Shown piece by piece: positions 44,366 through 59,300 of a stretch of 64,000 nt of DNA (position 1 is its first letter; each line of letters opens with the position of its first letter). This stretch comes from Streptomyces noursei ATCC 11455. Lineage in GTDB: Bacteria > Actinomycetota > Actinomycetes > Streptomycetales > Streptomycetaceae. Below the pieces are notes generated by a model, which had not been told where the DNA came from, did not search any database, and worked only from the letters and a program-made list of their open reading frames with translations. Made by a program: the position numbers and the translations under genes. Location of the stretch: positions 8,246,001 to 8,310,000 of the forward strand of contig NZ_CP011533.1 in NCBI RefSeq assembly GCF_001704275.1, read 5' to 3'.

Positions 44366-47300
44366 TGGCTGCCGACGACATCGCGATCATCGGGCTCGCA
44401 CTGCGGTTCCCCGGTTCCGACACGCTGGTCGAGCTGTTCGACCACCTCGCGGCGGGCCGCTCGCTGATCACCGAGGTGCCCGCCGAACGGTGGTCAAAGG
44501 AACGTTACTTCGGCGATCCGCGCAGCGGCGAGGAGAAGACCAACAGCGTCTGGGCCGGCTTCATCGAGAACGCCGACCGCTTCGACGCGGCCTTCTTCAA
44601 CATCTCGCCGCGCGAGGCGGAGACGATGGATCCGCAGCAGCGGTTCGCGCTGGAGCTGGCCTGGCAGGCCATCGAGGACGCCGGCTACCGGGCGGGCACG
44701 CTCGCCGGCAGCCGCACGGGCGTCTTCATGGGCGTGTGCCACGGCGACTACGCCGAGCTGATCGAGCGCGACGACGTGCCGACCGACGTCTACTTCCCGA
44801 CCGGCACCGCGTACTCGATCGTGGCCAACCGCCTGTCGTACTTCTTCGACTTCCACGGCCCCAGCATCGCCAACGACACCGCCTGCTCCAGCTCCCTGGT
44901 CTCGCTCTACGAGGCGGTTTCCGCACTGCACAACGGCGACTGCGACCTGGCGCTGGCCGGTGGCGTCAACCTGTGCTGGTCGCCGAAGCTGTTCGTGGCG
45001 TTCAGCAAGGCCAGCATGCTCTCGCCCACCGGCACCTCGCACGCCTTCGACGAGGGCGCCGACGGATTCGTCCGGGGCGAGGGCGGCGCCGTCCTGCTGC
45101 TCAAGCCGCTGGCCCGGGCCGTGGCGGACCGCGACCCGGTGCACGCGGTGATCAAGAGCGTCGGCACCAACCACGGCGGCAAGACCAACTCGCTGACCGT
45201 GACCAACCCGACCGCGCAGGCCACCCTGATCGAGGACGTCTACACCCGCGCCGGGATCGCGCCGGAGACCGTCGGCTACATCGAGGCCCACGGGCCGGGC
45301 ACACCGGTCGGCGACCCGATCGAGATCCTCGGCCTCACCCGCGCCTTCCGGAACCTGCACGAGGCCAACGGGACCGAACCCCGGCCGGGCAGCACCGGCA
45401 TCGGCTCGGTGAAGACCAACATCGGTCACCTGGAGTCGGCCGCCGGCGTGGCGGGCGTGGTGAAGGTGATCGGCGCGATGGCCGCCGGGACCCTGCCGGC
45501 GACGGTCAACTTCCGCACCCAGAACCAGCTGATCGACCTGGACGGCAGCCCGTTCTACATCGTCGGCGACACCCAGCCGTGGCCGGCCGACGAGGGGACA
45601 CCGCGCCGGGCGGGCGTCAGCTCGTTCGGCTTCGGCGGCACCAACGCCCATGTACTGCTGGAGGAACCGACCCGCGAGGAACCGGCCCGCGAGGAACTTC
45701 GTGACGAGCCGGCCCGTGCGGAGTCGGCCGCCGAGGCGCCGGGACCGTACGTCATCCCGCTCTCGGCGAAGAAGCCGGAGCGGTTGCGCGCGCTGGCCGA
45801 CCAGCTGCGGGACCACCTGCGGGCCCCGGAGAGCGCGCTGCGGCCGCGCCAGTCGCTGGCCGACATCGCGCACACCCTCCAGGTCGGCCGGGAGCCGATG
45901 GCGGCCCGGGCCGTGCTCGTCGTCGCGGACCGGGAGCAGCTCGTCGACGCGCTGGCGTCGGTGACCGACGGCGAGGTGCACAACCCCGCCGAGGCCGGCC
46001 CGGACACGGTCGCCGCGGCCGAGGAGTGGGTGCGCGGGGGAACCGCCGACTGGCCCCACGACCCCGAGGCACACCGCGTCCGGCTGCCCACCTACCCCTT
46101 CGCCCGCGACCGGCACTGGTACCGCACCCCGGCGGCCGGGACGCCGGACCCCGCGGCGCTGCACCCGCTCGTCCACCGCAACACCTCCGATCTGGCGCAA
46201 CAGCGCTACACCAGCACCTTCACCGGGTCCGAGCCCTTCCTCGCCTCCCACCAGGTGCGCGGCGCGCGCGTGTTGCCCGCGGTCGCGTACCTGGAAATGG
46301 CGCGGGCCGCGGTGGAGTCCGCGGCGACCGGGGACGGGGCGGTCCGGCTGCGCGACGTGGCGTGGATGCGGCCGATCGTCGTGGACGAGCCGGTCGACGT
46401 GCACATCGGACTGACCCCGCGCGGCGACACGATCGCGTTCGAGTTCCTCCAGGGCGAGACGACCCACAGCGTGGGCTCCGCCGAGCTCGTCACCGTGCCG
46501 GAGCCGTCGCCCCTGGACCTGGACGCCCTGCGCGCGTCCTGCGCGACCCCGCGCGACCCCGACGAGATGTACGCCCAACTCGACGCCCAGGGACTGGAAT
46601 ACGGGCCGGACATGCGCGCGCTGCGCGACGTCTGGGTGGGGCAGGACGAGGCGCTCGCCCGCATCCAGACCACCGCGGCCGACGGATGCGTGCTGCCGCC
46701 GAGCCTCCTGGACGCCGCCTTCCAGACCTCCGTGCTCCTGATGGGCGAGAGCACCGGCCCGACCCTGGCCTTCGCCCTCGACGAGCTCCAGGTCCACCGG
46801 CCCTGCCCGTCCGAGACCTGGGCCTGGGTCCGACGCAGCGGCGACTCCGGGGCGCTCGCCAAGTTCGACATCGACCTGTGCGACCGCGACGGCGTGATCA
46901 GCGCCAGCCTGCGCGGCCTCGCCCAGCGCACCACCGACGCCGGCCCGCGCGTCGTCACCGCGACCACGCGGTGGATCGACCGGGCGACGAACCCGGCCGA
47001 CGGCTCCCGCACCACACACTCCGTGACCCTGCCGGAGATCGCTCCGGCCCGTCCGGCCGACGGCGTCGAGGCCATGACGGAGCAGGTGTTCGCCGAGGTC
47101 CAGCAGCTGCTCGCGGCCGGCCCCAAGGGCGAGCACCGGTTCCTGGCACTGGTCGACGCCCGGGTGCCGGCGCACCTCCACGCCCCGCTGACCGGCCTGT
47201 TCCGCACCGTCGCCCTGGAGAACCCGCTCGTCTCGGGCCGCATCGTCCGGGTCACGGGCCTGGCCGCGGCCTCCCCGGAACAGGTCGCGCGGATCGTCCG

Positions 47301-50300
47301 CGAGGAAGGCGCCGACGACTCCGCCGACACCGAGGTCCGCTACTCCGCCGACGGCACCCGGCAGGTGCGGGAGCCCGTCGAGACGCAGCTCGGTGCCGGT
47401 CCCCGGGTGCCCGAGCTGCGGGCCGGCGGGGTGTACTGGGTCACCGGTGGCCTCGGCGGCATCGGCCCGCACCTCGCCCGCTACTTCGGCCGCGCGGAGG
47501 CGACGGTCGTGCTCAGCGGTCGCTCCACGGCCGGCTCCGTCGCGGCGCTGCGGGCCGAGGGCGTCGACGCGCACTACCTGCCGGTCGACGTGGCCGATGC
47601 CCAGGCCGTGCGGGACGCGGTCGCCACGCTCGTGCGGGAGCACGGTTCGCTCGACGGCGTCGTGCACGCCGCCGGTGTGCTGCGCGACCAGTACCTGCTG
47701 CGCAAGGACCTCGCCGACGTCCCCCTGGTGACCGCGCCGAAGGTCCGCGGCACGCTCAACCTCGACGCCGCCACCCGCCATCTCGACCTGGACTTCTTCG
47801 CGCTGTTCTCCTCGGTCGCCAGTGTCTACGGCAATCCGGGGCAGTCCGACTACGCGGCGGCCAACGCCTTCCTGGACGCCTTCGCCGAGCACCGGCAGTC
47901 GCTGGTCGAGGCGGGGGAGCGCAGCGGGCGGACCGTCGCCGTCAGCTGGCCGCTGTGGGCCGACGGCGGCATGACCGTGGACGAGGTCACCCGGGAGTCG
48001 ATGCGCCGCGAGCGCGGGTGGCAGCCCCTGCCCACCGAGGACGGGCTGCGCGCCTTCGGCCGGTCCCTGCTCGCCGACGCCCCCGCGCACCTCGTCGTCG
48101 CCTACGGTGCCGAGGCCACCCTCGGCGCGGCCCGCCGCGCGGCGCCGGTGCCGGTGGCCTCGTCCGGCGGCGTGGTGGAGGGCGACCGGGCCGGCGCGGG
48201 CGACCTCCAGGCGCGGGCCGAGGACCTGCTCAAGGGCGTCGTCGCCGAGGTCCTCCGGCACGCCCCGGAAGACCTGGAGTCGACCACCAACCTGATCGAG
48301 TACGGCATCGACTCGCTGAGCATCCTGGGGGTGACCGCCCAACTGGAGAAGCTGTTCGGGCCGTTGTCCAAGACGATCTTCTTCGAGTACCTCAACATCG
48401 CGGACGTGGCCGCGCACTTCGTGGAGTCGCGGCGCGAACAACTGGAAGCCGTGCTGGGCAAGACGGAGCCGGCGCAGACGCCGGAAGCACGACGGGACAC
48501 CCCTGCCGAGCGGCCCAGCGCCCCGGCGACGCGGTTCGACGACGCGGCCGGGCCCGCCACCGCAAGAGTCCGCGAACCCGCCTCCGAGCCCGCCACCGCG
48601 GGCGCCTCCTTACGCGGCGCACGCGACGACCGGCACGACATCGCGATCATCGGCGTGTCCGGGCGCTACCCCGGCGCCGACACGATGGACGAGCTGTGGG
48701 AGCTGCTGGAGAACGGCCGGCACACCTTCGAGGAGATCCCCGCCGACCGCTGGGACCACGAGGCCGTCCACGACAGCGACCGCGCCGTGCTCGGCAAGAG
48801 CGTGATCAGGACGGGAACCTTCCTCCGCGACATCGACGCCTTCGACCCCCGCTACTTCCGCATCTCCAAGCGCGAGGCCGAGCAGATGTCCCCGGAGGTG
48901 CGGCTGTTCCTCCAGGCCGGCGTGCAGGCGCTGGAGGACGCCGGTTACTCGAAGGAGACCATCCACCGCCGCTACCAGGGCGACGTCGGCGTGCTCGTGG
49001 GCACCATGAGCAACCACTACAACCTCTACGGCTTCCAGAACGGCCTGACCCGGGGCGCGCCGCAGAGCGGCAGCTACACCGGGACGATCCCCAACATGCT
49101 GTCCTACTTCTACGGCCTGACCGGGCCGTCGCTCTTCGTGGACACCATGTGCTCGGCCTCGTCCACGTGCGTGCACCAGGCCGTCCAGATGCTGCGGGCC
49201 GGCGAGTGCCGGATGGTGGTCGCCGGCGGCATCAACCTCATGCTGCACCCGTACAACCTGATCGCCTCGTCGCAGGAGCACTTCACCACCGGCACCTCCG
49301 ACGTCATCCGCAGCTTCGGCCGGGGCGTGGACGGCACCATCCTCGGCGAGGGCGTCGGCGCGGTCGTGCTCAAGCCGCTGGTCGACGCCGAGCGCGACGG
49401 CGACCAGGTGTACGCCGTCATCAAGGGCACCGCTCTGTCCAATGCCGGCACCCGCAACGGCTTCACCGTGCCGAACCCGGGCATGCAGGCGCACGCGATC
49501 GAGAAGGCGGTCGCGGACGCCGCCGTCGACCCCAGGACGATCAGCTACGTCGAGGGGCACGGCTCGGGCACCGCGCTGGGCGACCCGATCGAGGTCCGCG
49601 CGCTGACCACGGCGTACCGCAAGCACACCCCGGACCGGCAGTTCTGTGCGCTCGGATCGGTCAAGGCCAACATGGGGCACCTGCTGGCGGCGGCCGGCAT
49701 GATCGGGCTGGCCAAGGTGCTGCTGCAGTTCCGGCACGGCAAGCTGGCGCCGTCCCTGCACAGCACGGAACTGAACCCGGACATCGACTTCACCGACACG
49801 CCGTTCCGGGTGCAGCAGACGCTCGCCGACTGGCAGCCCCCGGTCACCGTGGTGGACGGCCGGGAGGTCGCCCACCCCCGCCGGGCCGGCATCACCTCGA
49901 TCGGCGCCGGCGGCATGAACTCGCACATCATTCTGGAGGAGTACCCCGAACGTCCGGCCCGCCGGGAGCCGTTCGGCGAGCAGCTCTTCGTGTTCTCCGC
50001 GATGAACGAGGCCGCGCTCGGGCGCTATCTGGCCTCCTTCCGCGACTACCTCGCCGGGGCGCCGGAGGCCGATCTCCCCGACATCGCCTTCACCCTGCGC
50101 GTGGGCAAGAACGAACTGGCCCACCGCTGGGCGTTCGTCGCGGCGGACAAGCGGTCCGCGCTGGCGGCCGTCGACGGCTACCTCGCCGGGCGCCGGGAGC
50201 TGCCCGCGCACGACCTCGCGACGACCTGGGTCGCCGGCAGGAGCGTCGACTGGGACCAACTGCCCACGGCACGCCGGGTGTCGCTGCCGGCGTACCCGTT

Positions 50301-53300
50301 CGAGAAGGTGCGGTGCTGGGTCGAGCAGACCGAGGGCGCGCCGTCCGTGCTGGCCCCGCTGGCATTGCGGGAGCGGCTGCACCCGTTCCTGGGGCGCAAC
50401 GCGTCCGACGTCCGCGGCCTGCGCTACGCGACGGACGTCCACCTCGACGACCTGCTCGACTACGGCTACCGCCGGGACAAGGCGCCGGCCGTCGTGCCCA
50501 CCTTCGCCGTGGACCTCGCGCTGGCCACCGCGAAGGTCAGCGGATTCGCCGCACAGGCGTCGGTCCACGACCTGCGCGTGCTGCGGCCCGTCGACTGGTC
50601 CGCGACCCGGCGGCTGGTCACGGAGTTCGCCGACGGCCACGGCGTCGTACGGACCGACGACGGGTCGGCGGCCGTGGAGTTCACCGTGCGGGCCGCCACG
50701 CCGCCGTCCGGTCGGATCGACCTGGCCGGCCTGCGGCAGGTGCGCACGCGGGAGCAGTTCCTGGCGGAGCTGGCCGACGGCGGGCTGGACTACAAGCCGG
50801 CGTCGTGCGCGGTCGACGGCGTGTTCCGCACGCCGGACGAACGGACCGTGCTGCGGGTCGGCCGGCCCGCGTTCCAACAGGACCACGCGCGGCGCAACGT
50901 CACCGTGGAGCCGCACGTCCTGGCCGCCCTCGCCCAGGGCGTGCAGTGGGAGGCCCGGCGTGCCGGTGCACCGGACTGGGCCCGGACCGCGCTCAACCAC
51001 GTCGCGGAGATCCACGTGCGGGCCGGCGTGCCGGTCGCACACGTGCTCTTCGAAGCCGACCGGATCGTCCTGGCCGACGAAACGGGCGAGGTCGTCGGGG
51101 AGTTGACCGGCGCGCGGCGCGGCGTCGGAGGGACGACGCCGGCCGACCGTCCGGTACCGCAGGCCGCCCCGGCACGCGTCGAACCGGAGCCGGTGAGCGT
51201 CGAGCCGGTGGCATCGCCCGTGCCGGCCGTCGTGGACGTGCTGCGGTCCATCGCCGCCGACATCCTCAAGTTCGCGCCGGAGGAGCTCGACCCGCGCACC
51301 GGTCTGGACGCGTTCGGCTTCGCCTCCATCTCGCTGGTGGCCTTCGCCAAGGAGATCCACGAGCGGTTCGGCGTCACGATCAGCCCGGCGGTCTTCTTCG
51401 ACGTCAACACGCTTCAGGCACTGGGCACCTACCTCGCCGACGAGCACGGCGTCACGGTCGAGGCCCGGCCGCCGCGGCCGGTCCGTGTCGAGGAGCGGCC
51501 CGAGCCGGTCCGCGCCGAGGCCCGGCCGGAGCCGGCCGGCGACGCGGCCGATCCGCGTATGCCGATCGCCGTCATCGGCGCGGCGGGGCGCTTCCCGGGC
51601 GCCCGCGACCTGGACGAGTACTGGGCGAACCTGGTGGCCGGCAAGGACTCCGTCACCGCCTTCCCGCTGCACCGGTACGACGAGAACCAGCGCCGGACCA
51701 TCGCCGACCAGGACTTCCCCCAGCGGGTCGGAGCCCTGGACGACATCGACGCCTTCGACGCCGGCTTCTTCCGCATCCTGCCGCGCGAGGCCGATCTGAT
51801 GGACCCGCAGCACCGCCTCGCGCTGGAGACGGTGTGGCAGGCACTGGAGGACAGCGCGTACCGGCCGGCGGACCTGCCCACCACCACGGGCGTGTTCCTC
51901 GGTGTCTCGGGCAACGACTACGCGACCCTGCTCACCTCGCTCGGTGTGGCACCGGACGCCTTCACCGCGACCGGGACGACGCACTCGATCCTGGCCAACC
52001 GCATCTCCTATCTGCTCGATGTGCGCGGCCCGAGCGAACCGATCGACACGGCCTGCTCCAGCTCGCTGGTGGCGGTGCACCGGGCGATGGAGGCGATCCG
52101 TTCCGGCGCCTGTGACATGGCCGTCGCGGGCGGGGTGAACGTGCTGCTCAGCACGGACGCGTTCGTCAGCGCGCACCGCGCGGGCATGCTCAGCCCGGAC
52201 GGCCTGTGCAAGACCTTCGACGCCGACGCAAACGGCTATGTGCGGGGCGAGGGCGTCGGGGCGGTCGTGCTCAAGCCGTTGGCCGCGGCGGAGCGCGACG
52301 GCGACGCGATCCTCGGCGTGCTCCGGGGCAGCGCGTGCAACCACGGCGGCCGGGCGAACTCGCTGACCGCGCCGAACGCCGACGCCCAGGCCGAGCTGGT
52401 GACGACCGCCCTCGGCGACCTCGACCCGGACACCGTCGGCTACCTGGAGACGCACGGCACGGGCACGGCCCTCGGCGATCCGGTGGAGGTCCGCGCGCTG
52501 CGCACGGCGTTCCGCCGGCTGGGACGCCGTGACGACGGCGCGTGCGGCCTCGGTTCGGTCAAGACCAACATCGGCCACCTGGAGTCGGCCGCCGGCATCG
52601 CCGGACTGCTGAAGGTGCTGCTCGCGCTGAAGCACGGTGTGCTGCCGGCGACCCAACACGTCCAGCAGGTCAACCCGTACATCGAACTGGCCGACGGCCC
52701 GTTCCACATCGTGCGGGACAACGAGCCCTGGGCGCGTCCCCGCAACCGTGACGGCAGCCCCGCGCCGCGGCGCGCCGGGGTGAGCAGCTTCGGGTTCGGC
52801 GGCGTCAACGCCCATGTCGTCGTCGAGGAATACGTTCCCCGCGACCAGGACGGGGAGACCGCCGCCACGGTGGCGGTGCCGCTGTCGGCCCGTACCCGGG
52901 AGCAGTTGACCGCCCGCGCCCGGGACCTGCTGTCCTACCTGGAGAGGTCGGACGACGTCCCGCTGCGGTCCGTCGCGTGGAGCCTGCAGATCGGCCGCGA
53001 GGAGATGGCGGAACGCGTCGGCTGGGTCGTCTCGTCGCGTGCCGAACTCCTCGACCGGCTGCGGGCGTTCGTCACCACCGGCGACCGCGGGAGCGGCGAG
53101 GGGCCGATCGGGGAGTGGATCGACGGCGCCACCGTCGACTGGCGCGCGACGTTCGGCGGCACACCGCCCCGGCGCGTGCGGCTGCCCGGATACCCCTTCG
53201 CCCGGGACCGGTTCTGGATCCCCGGCACCAGGCACCTTCCCGGCACCGAGCAGCCCTCCGGGGCCGGGCGAGGTCCCCGCACCGAGCAACCCGGCGGCGA

Positions 53301-56300
53301 CACGCAGGAGATCGGCACGGTCCTGCTGACGCCGCGGTGGACGCCGACGCCCGCGGCCGCGACCGGCCGGTACGACCGGCGCGTCGTGGTGCTGTGCGGG
53401 ATCGACGGGTCCGTGCCCGGCGCGCTCCACCTGGACACCGTCAAGCGGCGGCCGGAGAGCCGGTTCCGCGACCTGTCGTGGCAGCTGCTGGAGACCGTCC
53501 GCGGCCTCGACACCCGGGCCGGCACCACCTTGGTGCAGGTCGTCACCGACGACATCGCCCTGGCCGGCCTGCTGCGGACCGTCGCCAAGGAGAACCCCCG
53601 GATCGCCGGCCAGGTCATCGGCCTCGATGACGCCGGCGGCACCGACGTGGCCGCCGTCGTGGCGGAGAACGCCGAGGCCACCGACGATCTCGTGGTCTAC
53701 CGCGACGGTGTCCGGCACACGCGCACCTGGGCGCCGGCCGCGCCTGCGAGCACGGCGGCCGACACGCCGTGGCGCGACGGCGGCAGGTACCTGATCACCG
53801 GCGGCGCCGGCGGTATCGGCGCCCGCCTGGCCCGCCGGATCGCCGCGGACGTGCGGCGACCGACCCTGGTACTGGCCGGCCGGTCGCCCGGCGACGGCCG
53901 GGTGGACCGCCTGCTCGCCGAGTTGCGGCAGGCCGGCGCGGACGCGCGGTATGTGCGCGCCGACGTCTCCCGTTGGGAGGAGGTGCGGCACCTCGTCGCC
54001 GAGGCGGGCGAACTCACCGGGATCGTGCATGCCGCCGGCGTGGTCCGGGACGCGCTGCTCGCGGACAAGACCGTCGAGCAGTGGGACGAGGTGCTCGCGA
54101 CCAAGGTGGACGGTCTGGTGCACCTCGACCGGGCCACCGAGCACTGCCCGCTGGAGTTCCTGCTGACGTTCTCCTCGGGCGCCGCGCTCACCGGCAACCC
54201 CGGCCAGTCCGACTACGCGACCGCCAACGCCTTCCTCGACGAGTTCGCCGCCGTGCGCAACACGCGGGTCGCCGAGGGACGGCGCCGCGGGCGCACGCTG
54301 TCGCTGGCGTGGCCGCTCTGGGAGGACGGCGGCATGCGGGTGGACGACCGTGCTCGGGCATATCTGTGGGAGGACCGGGGGTTGGCCCCGATGCCCACGG
54401 AGGAGGGGCTCACGGCCCTGCTCGACGCCTGGCACACCGGGGCGGACCAGGTGTGGGTGCATCACGGCGACCCGCGGCGGGCGCGGCAGAGTGCGCCGGC
54501 CGCGACACCCCGGCCGGCCGCGGCCCGACCGGTCGCGACACGCCCCGTGCCCACCGCGGACCCGGACGTCCTGGACCATCTCCTCACGGTGTTCGCCGAG
54601 GTCACCGGTCTCGCGCCGGGTTCGGTCGACCCCGACCGCCCGCTCGTCGAGGTCGGCCTGGACTCGATGATGGTCCTCCAGCTCAACCGGGAGCTGATCC
54701 GGACCCATCCCGACGTCTCCTCGACGATCTTCTTCGAGCAGCCGACCCTTCGGGGGGTCGCCGGCCAACTCACCGGCCACCGGCCGGAACCGGCCCGGCA
54801 GCACTCGACCGGCACCACCGACACGCCGACCACACCCACTGTCACCACCGTCACCGCCGACACGCCGACCGGCCGCGCCGAACCGCCGGCCGCCGGCACC
54901 GACGAGCCGATCGCGATCATCGGGCTGAGCGGGCGCTACCCCGGTGCCGCCGACCCGGACCAGTTCTGGGACAACCTCCGGGCCGGCCGCGACTGCGTCC
55001 GGGAGGTGGACCGCTGGCCGCTGGACGGCTTCTTCGAACCGGACCGCAACACGGCGGTCGCCACCGGCCGCAGCTACAGCAAGTGGGGCGGCTTCCTGGA
55101 CGACTTCGCCGCGTTCGACCCCAGGTTCTTCGGCATCGCCCCGCGCGACGCCTACGCCATGGACCCGCAGGAGCGGCTCTTCGTCCAGGCCGCGTGGGAA
55201 GTCCTGGAGGACGCGGGCTACACCAGGGCACGCCTGGCCGACCGCCACGGCCACGGGGTCGGGGTGTTCGCGGGCGTCACCAAGGTCGGCCACGCCCGGC
55301 ACGACGTGGGCCGACTGCCCTCGGGCGAACTCGTGGTGCCCGGCCTGTCGTTCGCCTCGCTGAGCGCCCGCGCCTCCTACCTGCTGGACCTGCGCGGACC
55401 GAGCCTGACCATCGACACCATGTGCTCGGCGTCGCTGACCGCGATCCACGAGGCGTGCGAGCAACTCCGGCGCGGCGCCTGCGAGGTGGCGATCGCCGGC
55501 GGCGTGAACCTCTACACCCATCCGCTGGACTACGTCGAACTGTGCCGCTCCGGCATGCTCTCGCCCGACCGGCACTGCCGCAGCTTCGGCGCCGGCGGCC
55601 ACGGGTTCGTGCCCGGTGAGGGCGTCGGATGCGTGCTCCTCAAGCCGCTGTCCCGGGCGGAGGCCGACGGGGACCGGGTGCTCGCGGTGATCCGCGGCTC
55701 CAGCGTCAACCACGGCGGCCGCACCACCGGCTACACCGTGCCGAGCCCGGTCGCCCAGGCGGATCTGGTCCGACAGGCGCTCGACCGGGCCGGGGTCCAC
55801 GCGCGGGAGGTCAGTTACGTCGAGGCGCACGGCACCGGCACCGAACTGGGCGACCCGATCGAGATCACGGGTCTGACCACGGCGTTCGAGCAGGACACCG
55901 CCGACCGACAGTACTGCGCGATCGGCTCGGTGAAGTCGGGCATCGGCCACCTGGAGGCCGCGGCCGGAGTGGCCGGCCTGACCAAGGTGCTGCTCCAGAT
56001 GCGGCACCGGCAGCTCGTGCCGACCCTGCACGCCGAACGACTCAATCCGAACATCACCTTCGAGCGGACCCCGTTCCGCGTCCAGCGCGAGCTGAGCCCG
56101 TGGCACTCCGAGGGCCCGCGGATCGCTGCGGTGTCCTCGTTCGGGGCCGGCGGCTCGAACGCGCACCTGATCGTCGAGGAGTATCCCGTGCAGCCGACCA
56201 ACGGCCCGACGAACACCGCAGAACAGGTCGTCGCCCTCTCGGCGAGGACTCCCGAGCAGCTCACCGCGTCCCTCGACCGGTTGGCCGGGTTCCTCGACCG

Positions 56301-59300
56301 CAACCCGGACACCGACCTCGCCGACCTGGCCTTCACGCTCCAGGTCGGACGGGAGGCGATGACCGAGCGGTACGCGGTCGCGGTGTCGTCCACCGCGGAA
56401 CTGAGGACCAGCCTGCGTGCCGGCCGGGGACACCGGGGTACCGTCGAGGCTTCCGGCGGTCTGCTCGCCGAGATCACCGACGACGGCGATCTCCAGGAGC
56501 TGCTGGTGCGGCGGTGGATCGCCGCCGGCAAGCTGTCCAAGCTGGCGGCGCTGTGGGCCTCGGGCGTCGCGGTGGACTGGGAGCGCCTGCACCAGGGCGC
56601 GCCGCGCCGGGTGGTGTCGCTGCCGACCTATCCGTTCGCCAAGGACCGGTTCTGGATCGGCGACCTGACCCGGACGGCGCCCGCATCGGTCGCGGCCCCG
56701 GCCGCCGAGCCCGTCGTCGAACGCGCCGCCCGACCCGCCGCCGCACCCGTCGTCGTGGAGCCGGCCGCCGTGGCGCCCGTTGCCGCGGAGCCCGCAGCCG
56801 CGCCCCCCGCCGTCGGGCGCCGGAACCTGGACGAGATCGTGCCCGCCGTGGTGCGCGAGAAGATCGCCCGCGCGCTGGCGCTGGAGGTCGCCGAGATCGA
56901 GGGCGGCCTGGCGTTCGCCGACTACGGCCTGGACTCGATCCTGGCGATCCGCGTGGTGCACCAGCTCAACGAGGCGCTGTCGCTGGACCTCCCGACCAGC
57001 GTGGTCTTCGACTTCAGCACCGCCGACCGGCTGACCGCACACCTGCTCACCACGTACCGGGACACCCTTGCCTACACGGAGGGCGCCGCGGACACGGCGT
57101 CGGAGCCGGCGGACGCCCCGCAGACGACGGGCGAGCCGGTGCCGGTGCCGGTGCCGGTGCCGGTGCCGACCGGGCGCCGGGCGGACGAGCGCGTCAGCGG
57201 GGAGCGCGGACCGATCGCGGTGATCGGCATGAGCGGCCGGTTCGCCGGCGCCGACTCGCTGGACGAACTGTGGACGCACCTGGCCGACGGCGACGACCTG
57301 GTCACCGGGACGACCCGGTTCGACCTCGACGGAGTGAGCAGCTGCACCCGGGGCGGATTCCTCGACCGCATCGACGAGTTCGACGCGATGTTCTTCAACA
57401 TCTCCGGCACCGAGGCCACGGTGATGGACCCCCAGCAGCGGCTGCTGCTCGAAGAGTCCTGGAAGGCGTTGGAGGATGCCGGATACGCCGGGCAGATGGG
57501 CCGGCGGCGCTGCGGCGTGTACGTCGGAGCCTGGGCGGGGGACTACCAGGGGCTGCTCGACCCGGACGCCCCGGCGCAGACCCTGTGGGGCAACATGACG
57601 TCGGTCATCCCGAGCCGGGTGTCCTACTTCCTCGACCTCAAGGGCCCGGCGATCGCCGTCGACACCTCGTGCTCCAGCTCGCTGGTGGCGATCGACCTGG
57701 CGTGCAAGGGCCTCTGGTCCGGTGAGACCTCGATGGCGCTGGCGGGCGGGGTGTTCCTCCAGTCCACGCCGCGGCTGTACGGGCTCGCGGGCCGCGCCGG
57801 CATGCTCTCGCCGACCGGGCGCTGCCACACCTTCGACCACCGCGCCGACGGCTTCGTGCCCGGTGAGGGCGTCGGGGTCGTGGTGCTCAAGCGCCTCGCG
57901 GACGCGCTGGCCGACGGCGACCACATCCACGGCGTGATCAAGGCCAGCGGGGTCAACCAGGACGGCGCCACCAACGGCATCACCGCGCCGAGTTCGCTCT
58001 CCCAGGAGAGCCTGCTCCGCGAGGTGTACGAGCGGTTCGACGTCGACGTGACGCGGATCGGGCTCGTCGAGGCGCACGGCACCGGCACCAAGCTCGGCGA
58101 CCCCATCGAGTTCCAGGCACTCGACCGTGCCTTCCGCGCCCACACCGACAGGACGGAGTACTGCGCGGTCGGCTCCTTGAAGACCAACATCGGCCACACC
58201 CAGTTCGCGGCCGGCGTCGCGGGCGTGCTGAAGGTGCTGCTGGCCCTCAAGCACCGGCAGATCCCCGCCTCGCTGCACTTCGAGACCGCCAACGAGGCGA
58301 TCCCCCTCGCCGGCAGCCCGTTCTACCTGAGCACCCGCACCCACGCCTGGGAGGCGCCGGCCGGCGCGCCGCGCTGCGGTGTGGTGAGTTCCTTCGGCGC
58401 CAGCGGGACCAACGCACACCTCGTGCTCGAAGAGGCGCCGCCCGTCGCGCGCACCGCGACCCCGCACAGGGCCCACACCGTGGTCCTCTCGGCGCGCACC
58501 GAGCAGCAACTCGACGAGCAGAAGCGCCGGTTGGCGGCCCACCTGCGCGCCGACGCCGCGATCGACCTCGGCGACCTCGCGTTCACGTTGGCCGTCGGCC
58601 GGCAGCGCTTCGCGCACCGGTTCGCCTGTGTGGTCCGGGACCGCGAGGAGTTGATCCAGGTCCTCGACGGCACGGTCCCGGCCCGCCTGCCCGCCGAGGA
58701 GCCGATACCGGCCGAGGGGCGCCGCATCCCGCTGCCCACCTACCCGTTCGCCCGCGACCGGTACTGGCCCGCGGCGGCCGGCGACGACCGGGTGACGCTG
58801 ACCCGGGAACACGGCCTGCTGCGCGACCACGTGGTACAGGGCCGCCACATCCTGCCCGCGGTCGCCTCCCTCGAACTGGCCCGCAAGGCGGTCGGCACCG
58901 TCCCGGTGCGGATGCGCAACGTGACGTGGGTGCAGCCGCTGGAGGTAGCCGACACCCCGGTGGAGGCCCGGGTGACGGTGCGCGCGACCGGCAGGGGCGC
59001 CCACCGCTTCGAGATCGCCACCGGCGACACCGTGTGCTGCGAAGGCAGCATCACGCCGTCCGACGCCCCGCGCCCGGCCCGGGCCGACCTGGCCGCACTG
59101 CGCGCGGACTGCCGGGAGACCGTCTCCGGCGACCGCATCCACGACGCCCTGGTGTCGATGGGCATCGACCACGGCCCGTCGCTCCGGGCGATCCGGCAGG
59201 CACACGTCGGCTCCGGGCTCGTCCTGGCCGAACTGGCGCTGCCCGACGGGGCGGAGCCGGGGGTGCTGACACCCGCGATGCTGGACTCGGCGATCCAGTC

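Noticed and set aside
44494..48441. A 1,315-codon minus-strand frame opposite module 1
   Set aside because: Same reason: no recognisable domain, while the plus strand is fully explained.
46026..52115. A 2,029-codon plus-strand frame inside the PKS
   Set aside because: R/G/P-rich translation in a shifted frame of the PKS, with no domain.
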